Assembly: GCA_002633025.1 (NCBI GenBank)
Contig: NMRB01000606.1
Coordinates: 124,014-188,013, forward strand
DNA from: Notospermus geniculatus
Taxonomy: Eukaryota; Nemertea; Pilidiophora; Heteronemertea; Lineidae
Direction: 5' to 3'
Length of the DNA stretch: 64,000 nt
Part shown: positions 40,866 through 50,900 of the stretch, in pieces
Numbering within the stretch: the stretch's first letter is position 1
Layout: the number at the start of each line of letters is the position of its first letter
Position numbers and translations under genes: made by a program
Notes under the pieces: model-generated
Told to the model about the DNA's origin: nothing
The model's input: only the letters and a program-made list of their open reading frames with translations
The model's database searches: none

Positions 40866-43280
40866 TTATAAGAAGCTGGAGAATTCCTTTCCCACTTCGT
40901 CACAAATAGCCCCAATGTCAACTTTACCCCTTTTTTCGCTAAGTACACCGCTACTGGTACCCGCCTTGCCATTTTCGTTAGGTCGAAATGAAAAGTTTAC
41001 GGTCTTTTCCTGTTGCTGTTCCTGTTGAGTCGCGGTTCCATCATTAATAACCACAGCCACGGCATTTTCGTCTGCTCCCGCCACAGCTTCGGTGTTTTCG
41101 GGGGCTTGATTTACCACACTGCCTTCGCCACCACCAATACCAGCAGCAGCTGCAACCGTCACAGTCTCCCCATTATTGATGTGGGCTGCTTTGTTAACTT
41201 CGATACTTTTGCTCAAGGCTTCTTTCAGGTCTTCGTGTTGTTTTTTCATCAGTGAAATCAATTCGCCCATCTCGCTAAGCTGTTGCTGCTTCTTCTCACT
41301 CTCTCCGCTAGAACTCGACCCACCACTTGATTCAGTTGCCTTTGCAGCAGCCTGCTTTAGTTTTTCTCCCTGTTCTTGCATTTGTTTCTTCACCTCTGCC
41401 TCAAGAGCCCCGCTGGTACCGAAGAAAATAGGCTGGGAGGCCAAGCTCGGGTTAGACATGTAAATCTGTCTCAGCATCTGTTGTTGAGCCTCATCGTGCG
41501 GTATTCCACCAACAATAGCTTCACTTTGTTTGTTCTTCTCTTTCTCTTCCTCCTCCTGCTGCTTTCGCATTTCCATGAACTTCTGGAACTGCTTGAACTG
41601 TTCTTGCATCTCATCATCCTGCTGCTGATTTACATTTCGCTTTTTCGAATCAGAGCTAGACCCACCACCGCTGCTTTTTCTTTTCCCGCCAACCATATTA
41701 GGCAGTTCATCACGCAGTGTTTCAATAATCATGTTTTTCAAGTCTTCTGCCACTGACGGAGTTTTTTCACTCACTTTCGACTCTTCTTTATTCGCCACCT
41801 GATTATTTTGCTCACTGCTACCACCACTAACAACGCCGTTTGCCATTCCAGCCATTCCACTGGGGAAATATAAATTTATCGGTGGCATCTGTTGTTGTTG
41901 TTGTCCACTGCTATTACCACAACTCATAATATCTGAACTCTGCACGATGTGACCGGGAATTTGCACAGATTCTTGACCAAAGAAATTATTCGGCATAAGC
42001 TGTTGCGCATTTTGATTGAAAAATCTCTGCAATTGCTGATTGTACAGTTGTTGCTGTTGTGCTTTACTCATCACATTGTTAAACGACTGCTGCTGCTGCT
42101 GTTGTTGCGTTCCATTTTTTTGAAGTTTGCTCAGTGGAACCATAACATAGTTTTCGCGTGTAGAAGACATATCTTCACTTTCACTACTGCCGCCGATATC
42201 GCCGAGGTTGAAAATATTGCCTGTGTCGTTGCTTTCCCCTAATGCAGTTTTTTTACTTTCGATAGACCGATTTTCGTAGGTTTCCTGTCTTTCTTGCTGC
42301 CTCTGCTTTTCCTGTTTTTCCTGTCGATCGACAGTATTAAACAAGTGTCTCAACACGTCTTTCGTGTCGGCTAGTGAAAATGATCTCGCCACATCTCCTC
42401 CTGACTGTGAATTTTTATCGCATCCACCATCGCCGCTTGCCATGATATTGGCAAAATAATCAAACCCTTCCTCCATGGGATTAATGTTGTTATCGAAACT
42501 GTAGTTCAACCTCGCGTGAGAGAGACCGTTTATATCCAAATCGTGCTCGATTTTCCTGATACCGTTTTTCTGGTAAGAACAACAAAGCGAAGCCACCGTG
42601 TTTGTCATTTCCTGCTGAGTCAATTTACTATAAACAGGGTCAACGCCGCCGCCGTCACCATCATCAATCCCCATTTCATCCGGTTCGACGTAGTCCGCAG
42701 TTAGAACCAAAGCACCTGCTCTTTTCGGTGCCCTACACATAGCAATCGATGCGACACGAGTCATGTCGTTTTCGTAGTGCGAGAGACTCACGCCCGAAAA
42801 CATAGAAGTCAATTCATTTTCGGCCGTGACATCTTTCACGTTCTTCGCTTTACCATTAGTGTAATTTCTAGGAATGTCCAAAGGAACAAATCCATCGGAA
42901 CTCGTGTATTCCACATCGGCGTCTCGAGTTTTCAACCGAGCTATCGCCAAATCGCGCAGAGTTTGGATAAATTTCTGGTTATCTATCACCAGCTCTACTT
43001 TCAGTTTCCCAGTAATATCTGGGTGATATTTCGAATTCGAATCCTTTATTGGCTTTATATAAGCCTTCGTGATTTTACCGATCTTAACGTTCTCCGCATG
43101 TCCCAGATTCACGTACTTCAAATCCCCAGCTCCATTTTTCGTGTCCGACAATTTCCTCACGATCGCCTTAGCAACGTTCTGTCCTATTGTATAGCCCCCT
43201 AATTTTTTATCATTTGTCGCGGACGAAGAAACTAAGCCGGCAACGGCTTCGCACTTTAAAACCTTCTGTTTTTTCTGCAT
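40866..43280 (-). CDS. Capsid maturation protease and scaffold protein (804 aa)
   Basis: Herpesvirus assemblin-type serine protease fused to a scaffold. From ATG 43280 (the frame runs 41 codons further up without likely coding content), three blocks match the family in order and spacing: VAG at 13-15, NLGHA with H61 followed by IGKI, and SGVSLS with the nucleophile S165. The block RVASIAMCR..GALVL at 175-192 carries Arg175 where the third catalytic His normally sits. A release-site-like ANIMA|SG lies at 281/282. Beyond it is a ~450-residue Gln/Ser/Glu-rich scaffold region and a distinct C-terminal tail, where the family binds the major capsid protein. An internal ATG for scaffold alone is likely. 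Identification is strong. Confidence 0.83.
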   Translation of the reverse strand: MQKKQKVLKCEAVAGLVSSSATNDKKLGGYTIGQNVAKAIVRKLSDTKNGAGDLKYVNLGHAENVKIGKITKAYIKPIKDSNSKYHPDITGKLKVELVIDNQKFIQTLRDLAIARLKTRDADVEYTSSDGFVPLDIPRNYTNGKAKNVKDVTAENELTSMFSGVSLSHYENDMTRVASIAMCRAPKRAGALVLTADYVEPDEMGIDDGDGGGVDPVYSKLTQQEMTNTVASLCCSYQKNGIRKIEHDLDINGLSHARLNYSFDNNINPMEEGFDYFANIMASGDGGCDKNSQSGGDVARSFSLADTKDVLRHLFNTVDRQEKQEKQRQQERQETYENRSIESKKTALGESNDTGNIFNLGDIGGSSESEDMSSTRENYVMVPLSKLQKNGTQQQQQQQSFNNVMSKAQQQQLYNQQLQRFFNQNAQQLMPNNFFGQESVQIPGHIVQSSDIMSCGNSSGQQQQQMPPINLYFPSGMAGMANGVVSGGSSEQNNQVANKEESKVSEKTPSVAEDLKNMIIETLRDELPNMVGGKRKSSGGGSSSDSKKRNVNQQQDDEMQEQFKQFQKFMEMRKQQEEEEKEKNKQSEAIVGGIPHDEAQQQMLRQIYMSNPSLASQPIFFGTSGALEAEVKKQMQEQGEKLKQAAAKATESSGGSSSSGESEKKQQQLSEMGELISLMKKQHEDLKEALSKSIEVNKAAHINNGETVTVAAAAGIGGGEGSVVNQAPENTEAVAGADENAVAVVINDGTATQQEQQQEKTVNFSFRPNENGKAGTSSGVLSEKRGKVDIGAICDEVGKEFSSFL

Positions 43281-43368
43281 GTTGCTTATCTTTAACAAAT
43301 ATTGACACTCCGGGATCCAACAGGCAAAAATACGGGCAAAACAAAGGCAGACCAGATGTAACGCGATG

Positions 43369-43614
43369 TTACATAGACAAGAAAATCGGCTGGTTATTAA
43401 CAATATCCGTAATTAGCACAGCGCACACGTACATGATTAAAACACCAACCACACTGTGCATGAAAAATCGAATCTTGTCTTCCTTGTTAATAGCAAAAAT
43501 ATCGTCTCCCACAACATAAGGTGTTTCGCTGGTGAATTTCGTCTGTCCAACCATATCGGCTGTAACTGACTTAATATGAGCATCCAGCTCGCCCGTTTTC
43601 ATTGAATTTGACAT
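43369..43614 (-). CDS. Small membrane protein (81 aa)
   Basis: ATG at 43614. A hydrophilic N-terminal half is followed by a single hydrophobic segment (FFMHSVVGVLIMYVCAVLI, about residues 49-70) and a short tail. No signal peptide, so probably tail-anchored or type II. It lies between the protease/scaffold gene (88 bp) and repeat copy B. Not recognised; small anchored proteins of this kind are common in herpesvirus envelopes and egress complexes. Confidence 0.6.
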   Translation of the reverse strand: MSNSMKTGELDAHIKSVTADMVGQTKFTSETPYVVGDDIFAINKEDKIRFFMHSVVGVLIMYVCAVLITDIVNNQPIFLSM

Positions 43615-43695
43615 TTTCGCAGCACAGCACAGCCCACAACACAAATAACAACTCCACGCATCTATTTATTTACCTAATACAAAATTTTTTCGCAA

Positions 43696-44493
43696 TGACA
43701 ATATTAGAAAACTCTTAACTTCCGGGTTGAGACACCCTACACAAAATGATCAAAGCGTGTAGGGTGTCTTTAACGGAAGTTACAAAGTTGCAATACATTT
43801 TTCCATTGTGCTGTTCTAAAAATAGCACAAAAATGTCCATATAGTATGCGCCTCTATGCTGGCAAAACAAAAAGGCGTGTGTAGTAAGCGGGCGTTATGG
43901 ATATGATAACGCTTATGGGTGGGTGTTGGATTATTGATTGAATATCTATTACGTTAATTATGTTAATCAATATGAGTCATGATGACATCATCATTATAAA
44001 AATGATGGTTAAAGTTACGATACACATACTGTATATCATGCAATAAGCCGCGCATGGGATTTTCGCGCCAGCGACCAATTCATTCACTATACATGGTATA
44101 CACGATCTCCACTGTGTGTGACCACAGATCCTTTTCAATCTTATGCCTACGTAATAACTAGACGGCGGCCTTTACCATGTATAGTGAATGAATTGGTCGC
44201 TGGCGCGAAAATCCCATGCGCGGCTTATTGCATGATATACAGTAATTGTACTTATAAATATAGAAATATAAACGTGCAATTTTTCTGTCAAAACTTGATG
44301 ATCGTTTTGTATGGTGAAAAACTCAAGGATACCTTTGTTATATACTTGGTGGAAGAGAAATTTGTGAGGTGGATAAAGCAACCGATCATATAAAAAACAA
44401 AAATCACTGATTTATAATACATTGAAGATTTATTATACAGAATTTATATACATGCTTCGAGTGTGCATTTCAAAATTCAAGTACAAAGTCCTC
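43696..44493. repeat. Long direct repeat, copy B (filled site)
   Basis: Partner of 3887-4471 with a few substitutions and a short indel. It contains the hairpin (arms 43730-43742 and 43757-43769) with inverted GGAAGTTA motifs, and the 214-bp MITE that copy A lacks. I see no gene between 43615 and 44861. Confidence 0.85.
44029..44242. mobile_element. MITE with TA target duplication, Tc1/mariner-like
   Basis: Inverted ends CTGTATATCATGCAATAAG and its complement, extending to about 80-bp arms with cgcgccagcgacc. It is inserted between cacaTA and TAattg. Copy A of the repeat (near 4217-4226) shows the uninterrupted site cacataattg with a single TA, so the exact insertion and TA duplication are visible. 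A TA duplication is the Tc1/mariner signature. Confidence 0.85.
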
Positions 44494-44536
44494 CTATATG
44501 CTTCGAAAATACACAAGTATAAAAATTGTCGTATAT

Positions 44537-44591
44537 AACGGTAGTTATGAATACAAATTTCCTGTACAAATGGACTTATAATATTTTTCAG
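44537..44591 (+). repeat. Dispersed ~50-bp module (copy 4)
   Basis: ACGGTAGTTATGAATACAAA, then aaatggacttataatattttt. It lies downstream of the 44862-46598 gene. Confidence 0.7.
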
Positions 44592-44861
44592 AAATTTTTC
44601 CAAAATGTTTTCCTACAAATTAGCAGTTTTGGAATCCCCTGTGCTGCATATTAAAATGCTAATGCATAAAGAGTGAATTTTGCTACCTTTTAAAGTCACA
44701 CACTCCCAAGGACATGCCAAACAAATGACTTGGCACCGATTACTTTCAATCAATATTTCAATCAAGAATTGAGCCAGTGTGAACGTATACAAGACTGGCG
44801 CACGATTCAAGGCAAGACATTAATTTCCAAATCCACCAACAGTTCTCTATTCCTGTATGCA

Positions 44862-46598
44862 CTACAAATCAGCGTACATTCTTTCCTTCAGGCATCTATA
44901 TTCTAATTCGCTTATGCTGTCAACTCGTGCTCGCAGCAAGTCACTCACGAACAACACATGATAGTAAACGCACAAGCTTATGGGACTGTTATTGAAAACT
45001 GGCCGCAGCAATTGATTTGCGTGCTTCGTGTTGGGGTGCTTTAGCACAGAGTTCGAAATCATGTTCATCAGCCTAGGATTATCCCTATAGCTCATACACA
45101 CACTCAACACCTGCGACATTATGCCACAAGAAACGCCTTTGGGGCCTTTGACGTCCTCCACACCCGTTATGGCATTCACCAACTTATCAACAGTCAGTTC
45201 CTTCATGTCCAGACCATAGTCTTCACACAAAACACGTATGCACTCCCTAGCATAGGGAACAATTCTCTTAATATTTTCCCTCGCATGCTTTCGCAACCTT
45301 CTATTTTCACACAACTCACCATCCCCTTCGTCGCAGTCACCCTCTTCATCGCTGTCACTGTAGCCACCATCCCATTCATTGTCACCATCGCCATCACTAT
45401 CACTATCACTGACCATTGTTGGCGCAGCTGCGTCGTATAAATGCATGTTGTTCGGTTTGATATACCTCGACCAAAATCGATCGAAGTTAAACTCATCCTC
45501 GCCGACAACCTTACCCACACAGTCAAAGATCAATCCCGGTGTGTGGGCGGCGACCAGCATGAAGCATAGTGCTGTATTACCTTTGGATTTCTCACTGAAC
45601 GGACAAGACAGCATACTAAATGCCAAATCCAAAGGTATTGCACCCATCGAATCCACAGACAGGTACAGGTGAGGCATAAAGCACGGTGTCGACAAAAGTT
45701 CCACCGCCTCTGTCAACACAGCAGCGTGAAGGGAGGAACCATCACGTTCGGGTAATATTGGTCTATACTTTAGCACGGATCCCGCATACTGACATAACAT
45801 CCGTGCGAAAAAGTACAAGTCCTTCGTTGTGGCGGAGGGAACATGAGACTGCGTATTTTCATCCTTTGAATTCGACTCACCAATACTATTCGAATTAGAA
45901 ACACAGTCGTATGTTCGCTTGCGTTTCTTAAACGGCATCGCTACCTTCGGTGTAGATTCGCACTTCACCAGATTCTTCATTTCGCATTTTAACGCATACA
46001 GAATGGAAGCAAATGTATAAGACTCGTTCGATCTTCCAAGCAGAGGATGTTTATACACCACTTCGATTAAACGCTCTGTAAACGACTTCTGTGACTTCTG
46101 TTTTTCCCCCGACTGTTGTTGCTTATTCTTACCACTGTTTTTCTCATTCGCAGAAGAGGTACAATCATATAACCTTTCCAAGTTCATCGGTATCAAATTC
46201 ACACCCTCTGCACGTTTGTGCTTCTTCATTCCCCACGCGGTGTTAAGATGTTTCACGATACGAGGATAATAAACTCGAGCGTATGTCTCCATCTCACCAT
46301 AATCACCAAACGCAGAATCCAAAAGACAGTTTTCCAACAACTTACACAAAGTACCGTGATTTAGATGACAATTCAAGTATTCTTCCTCGCTTTCGTGTTT
46401 CATCTTCTGAATTGGCAAATTCCTAGCACAGCCTTCAATATACTCCTTTAACGGTTGCGTGTATTTATTGTACATATCCACCACCTCAGCCGCATATTTC
46501 TTTTGCAGCACTTCCAATAAAACCCCTGTGAGTTCGTTTTCAAAAGCATTGCAAGCAGCTTCGGGATTGCACACAAAAGCATTAACAAAGCGATACAT
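44862..46598 (-). CDS. Viral protein of unknown function (578 aa)
   Basis: ATG at 46598 with a TATA box 79-86 bp upstream. It is helical and soluble, with Cys scattered throughout. A Lys/Ser/Gln linker (about 150-175), a basic patch (KKRKRTYDC) near 225 that could be a nuclear localisation signal, and an acidic Asp/Ser/Gly stretch near 395-430 are visible. The segment SSLHAAVL..MGAIPLDLAF near 285-330 vaguely recalls an ankyrin repeat, but one match is not enough for a call. No enzyme motif found. Confidence 0.75.
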   Translation of the reverse strand: MYRFVNAFVCNPEAACNAFENELTGVLLEVLQKKYAAEVVDMYNKYTQPLKEYIEGCARNLPIQKMKHESEEEYLNCHLNHGTLCKLLENCLLDSAFGDYGEMETYARVYYPRIVKHLNTAWGMKKHKRAEGVNLIPMNLERLYDCTSSANEKNSGKNKQQQSGEKQKSQKSFTERLIEVVYKHPLLGRSNESYTFASILYALKCEMKNLVKCESTPKVAMPFKKRKRTYDCVSNSNSIGESNSKDENTQSHVPSATTKDLYFFARMLCQYAGSVLKYRPILPERDGSSLHAAVLTEAVELLSTPCFMPHLYLSVDSMGAIPLDLAFSMLSCPFSEKSKGNTALCFMLVAAHTPGLIFDCVGKVVGEDEFNFDRFWSRYIKPNNMHLYDAAAPTMVSDSDSDGDGDNEWDGGYSDSDEEGDCDEGDGELCENRRLRKHARENIKRIVPYARECIRVLCEDYGLDMKELTVDKLVNAITGVEDVKGPKGVSCGIMSQVLSVCMSYRDNPRLMNMISNSVLKHPNTKHANQLLRPVFNNSPISLCVYYHVLFVSDLLRARVDSISELEYRCLKERMYADL

Positions 46599-46676
46599 TT
46601 TTACAATGCAATTGTCGTGTGGTGTTGCATTGCCAGAAACACAGCGTTTAAATGTCTTGAGGTGTCCAGAACCATG

Positions 46677-46684
46677 TATTTATA
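46677..46684 (-). promoter_or_regulatory. TATA box of the 44862-46598 gene
   Basis: TATAAATA on the minus strand, about 80 bp upstream of the ATG at 46598. Confidence 0.55.
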
Positions 46685-46903
46685 CTTAATCATCAGCACT
46701 ATCTTTTTTAATTACTTTAGACAGGTCCGGGCTCTAGCAACTCTAACCTCCATCACGACAAACTCAACAAAATTTTGCCCAAATTGCCCGACTCTTTCCC
46801 TGTTGCTGACCAAGATAAAAAGACCTATGTGTATGTTATCTCTTTTGGCAAAAATGACATCCATTGTCTACACAAACAAATGGAAAAAATACGACACTAC
46901 TAA

Positions 46904-47361
46904 CCCTTTAGGACTCATAACGGCCGCTACTGGCCGCCTAGAAACCCCTCAGACCGCCCTGTGAAATTTGGCGAAAATCGCATCGAGCGCCTTTAATATA
47001 TTGCGGAACTTCAAATAACTAACATTTCTATAATGACTATAATGTCCTCAAGACGGCCTGTGACGGCCGATGCGATCGCCATCTATACTAAGGCTTTGGA
47101 ACTAGCCGAATTTGTCAGGCCGGTGTAGTAGAATGTCATGTACCCCGATATGAGATGTCCCACAACAAAGAATTGTGACGGAATAAGCGGCAGCTACAAT
47201 AGACCGGACACTAACAGACAGGAACTTCTGTCACGAGATGTCCCCAGTACAATAGAAGCGGACATCTGGTATCGGTAACATTAGATTTCATTACACCTGT
47301 GTCGGCCGGCGTTCTGAGGAGATCTGACCACACTATTTTTTACCCACTGAGTCCTAAAGGG
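46904..47361. mobile_element. piggyBac-like MITE (458 bp)
   Basis: Perfect 14-bp inverted ends CCCTTTAGGACTCA and TGAGTCCTAAAGGG are flanked by CTAA on the left and TTAA on the right. Elements starting CCC at a TTAA site are typical of piggyBac; the left TTAA has one substitution. It has no transposase. It lies in viral intergenic DNA between two gene clusters. Confidence 0.7.
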
Positions 47362-47429
47362 TTAAAGACACCACTTCAAAGACGCTCACCATGTTACCGA
47401 TTCATTTCTCTGCTTTATTTTTTTCGTGC

Positions 47430-47472
47430 TGAAAAATTTTCTAAGTCCAACAGTATTACAATCTAACTTCCG
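47430..47472 (-). repeat. Dispersed ~50-bp module (copy 5, reverse)
   Basis: On the minus strand this reads CCGGAAGTTAGATTG, then ggacttagaaaatttttcag. A nearby aacggaggttaat at about 47495 makes an imperfect inverted partner, as in the hairpins at 3905 and 43715. Confidence 0.75.
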
Positions 47473-47577
47473 GGTTAGAAATGATAAAATTGAAACGGAG
47501 GTTAATATATAGGCATTATATAACTTGTTGCACATGTCTTTGTTTTTGTGTAAGAATTTGTATTTTCTGTTTTTCCG

Positions 47578-47763
47578 ATGGAAATAAAACAGGAAATTAT
47601 TTTATATCTGGCTATCTCTCTCAGTTTGTTACTTTTGTCAGCAACAGCGGAATTTGTCCGATTTTGGACATTTGTTGTTTGTCGGATCAAAACAAAAATT
47701 ATTGTATATTTTGGTAGTTTTGTTGGATTGTTACTTTTGTTGGACAGTTTCCTTACTATATAA
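47578..47763 (+). CDS. Tiny two-pass membrane protein candidate (61 aa)
   Basis: ATG at 47578 and a TATA-like aatatatagg about 70 bp upstream. Two strongly hydrophobic segments (about residues 7-24 and 40-60) are separated by a basic turn (CRIKTK). Low-complexity A/T-rich sequence can produce such frames by chance, so the support is the promoter-like spacing and position. Confidence 0.4.
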   Translation: MEIKQEIILYLAISLSLLLLSATAEFVRFWTFVVCRIKTKIIVYFGSFVGLLLLLDSFLTI

Positions 47764-47768
47764 ATAGG
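47757..47768 (+). promoter_or_regulatory. Strong TATA box
   Basis: TATATAAATAGG, close to the eukaryotic consensus. It lies 38 bp before the small frame at 47806 and 231 bp before the giant glycoprotein ATG at 47999. It may serve either. Confidence 0.5.
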
Positions 47769-47805
47769 ACACATTCCCATTTCGAACACTTCATCTGCGG
47801 CGGTG

Positions 47806-47913
47806 ATGAGGAATGAGATAGTGAAAACAAAAAACGAATTAGTAAAGACCAAGGATGACGTGGTGAAGGCTATGATCCTGATTACTGCAATGAAAGTGAC
47901 TGATTTTTTGTGA
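47806..47913 (+). CDS. Short ORF downstream of a TATA box (35 aa)
   Basis: ATG at 47806, stop at 47911-47913, and AATAAA starting four bases after the stop, so a compact transcription unit is possible. The peptide is Lys/Asp/Val-rich and featureless. Alternatively, this is leader sequence for the glycoprotein gene. Confidence 0.3.
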   Translation: MRNEIVKTKNELVKTKDDVVKAMILITAMKVTDFL

Positions 47914-47998
47914 GGAAATAAAAGTTTCTAACTTCGTGAACAAAATTTTGTATCTGTAACATTTCATCCATTCGAGTTATTTCATTCTGCGTATCACC

Positions 47999-50900
47999 AT
48001 GTCTTTCTCTACGATAGTTTGTTGGTGTGTTGGTTTGGCTTTTCTTTCCCTCGTCGAATTCCCTTCCTCCACGAAAGGTGCCGCTGCAGACGACTATCCT
48101 GCACCTTTTATGACTTTCACGCGAGTGGACGATATCAAACTCACTGCGACATGCACAGTCCCCGTGAAGGCTTCGAAACGACACGATATTCAAATACAAT
48201 TCAAACAGCGTGGTGCCAACATACACTATATCATTGATCTGAGCACTCAACAGTGTTCGACGCCTACCATCACTAATAACGATCCGCGTTATTTCTACAC
48301 TTGCTCAGTGGAACAGGCCCGTCTCGTGTTATCTGTCACAATCATGCCTGTGGCGGAAATTGATTTCAACACGTGGTTGTGTATATACAGACACCCCACT
48401 AACACCGAAGAAGGACACACTTGGAACGGTAATCTATTTCACGAGTTGAGAGACCAGTATAAATTACCTTGTTCCGGCAATGTTGATTTGGTATATGAGA
48501 AACCTGAGCCTATTCTTCTCACACGTCCGGGTGACAGTCACATGCTAGTCGGGTGCAAGTCTGCGAATTTCGATTGGGCTTCTGTGACCAAAACTGAAGT
48601 CCTAGACAACAAACAGTACGATAGCAAGTTTTGGTCAGAATTTCAGTTTCTCATAGATGGACAATTGAAAAAAAGTGGCGATCTATGGGGACGATTGAAA
48701 CCTAGACTGTCTACAGACCCCACTCCCCCGCCGTGGGACACTCACAAATATATCGAAACTGGAGGAAAGAGAGATTTGTGTAATTTTGCCGCTTCCTCGC
48801 ACACATATTCGTATATGAAAAATCAGTGTTTCCTAATGCAAAAGGAGCACACGGTTTCCGTGGAACTTCCGTCAGGTGGGGAGAGGTTAAAAATTGGAAC
48901 AATCGATACGGCCCAGCACCACGGTTGTTGGAGCAATATTTATGCGATCACGGCTAACATGGAGATATTGAAAAAGCCTTTGGGACACAAAACCGACTTG
49001 TCGGTATTCAACACCAATGGTTCGACCGATCTCGGACACGGAAAAAACACTTTCCCCATTTTGAGTCTTAACGAGAAACGAGACTACTGGCGAATCGGCG
49101 GAAAAACTATAGACCTCAGAGAAATTTCTACCGTCCTTATCGACCAGCCGTCTCTTGCTTCGTTTAGTCCAACTGTGTTTAAAACCAAGACTGCGTTTCC
49201 TTACACTCATTTCCTAACCTATGAAGAAGGCACGATGGATCTTGTGTGGGTTGGCGAATTTTGGGCTAACAATCACCGCGACGACGCTAAAAGTTTCATA
49301 TGGTACATTTCTGACACGGCTGTACAGGCATACGGTTGGAAAGTGGCGCTGGACAAGCAATTGATAGAACAATATTACAAATACCTGATAAAAGGACTCA
49401 CGACTTACGATTATGTGGAATATTCCTTTGCGAAAAAACTCTACCCGGGCACCAACAATGAAATGTTGACCTATGATTGCAAGAGCGGTTATCAGAATAG
49501 AGATGTTGACGCGGCAATTCTTGTAATGACCAGTGGGTCTTGTAATATCGAGATGAATTGCGTCGACAACCCTGCGGATAAGTGTTTTTTCCAGGCCAAC
49601 CCCGGTGATAATAATAAATATTGTGGTGAAACTGGCGGCGAATATTCTTTTAAATTTGTGGAGACTAAAATCGGAACGGACGGCACCATAACGATTTACA
49701 AGAAAAATCGACCCGATGGAAAACGGTTTAATGCCCAAACTAACTGCGCTTCCCACAGATATGTTTGCTTTTATAAAAAATCTGTCGAGCCAAGGAACTA
49801 TGCATGGCTCTTCACTCCGGACACTCCTAGCAGTTTTGTCAGCGGTACAAAACCTACAACTACGTATTACAGCGATCTTTATTTTGTTCGATTCGACGCT
49901 ACGATACCTAAAAATGAGTGTCCCCAGTTTGAAGACAAGAACTTTACACTAACCCAAAGCAACCCAGGACACACTTATAAAGGTGGGCATTCAAAAGTAT
50001 TTGAACCACACACACGGATAAGCAATCCTGCGGTAGAAGGATTTGCAAACGCCAACGAAGGTAGAAAACGTTTATTTTACATTGCGAACAAAGGACATCG
50101 AACCGACGGTACGCTTTACGATTTCACCGCAAATCCTAAAACCACCATCACACGACAACTGACTTTTACAATAAAACAGGCTAAGAGCAGTAGTGCCATT
50201 AGCAACTATCGACCGGATCAGTATTATCGTTTGTACAATAATGTGAAGAAACTCGATTTCAAGATAAATGCCTTGGAAATTATGAACGACGCTAGGAAAA
50301 CCGAATTGGGCAGCGAAAATAACAAGTGCGATCAGCCCAAGTGCCAACTTTTGCACTGGGACACTGTTAAGACTTCTTGCCCTTGTCAGAACGCCGGTAC
50401 GGTGTGTGTACAAACCAATGGCTTGCCGGATATTATGCGTCACGTGGTGGTTTCTACGCCTCTCGTGGAATCTGAACTCGGAAATGGTAAGCTGAAATGT
50501 CGTGCCTTGGGTCTAACGAGTGAAGAGAGAGATTTCTATGAAATGTCTCTGGAATTTGCTTGTAGATCTGACGTGAAGGGCAAACTCAAGGCGAGGGACA
50601 CCGATATCTACACGATTGGACTTCACGCACCGCCATGGACTGCTCCAGTAGCCAACACTCTCGACACTGAAGCCTATACTATTCGATGTCCTCTTTTTTC
50701 CGAAACTGGTTGTGTCCACGATAACAAGGTGTATCTAGTGTTGGACTACGAAAAAACCGTGAAGGGTTACATTAACATGACGAAACACGTGCTTTTTACT
50801 GTGTCCGATATACACGCCAACAGGGTTAAGATCTACAGTCTCGATCATGCCCAGTTACCTGCTGGATTGTCCAGTTTCTATCAAATACCCCCTCACGAGT

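Noticed and set aside
44862-46598. Ankyrin-repeat protein call
   Set aside because: Only one weak repeat-like segment; ankyrin folds need several.
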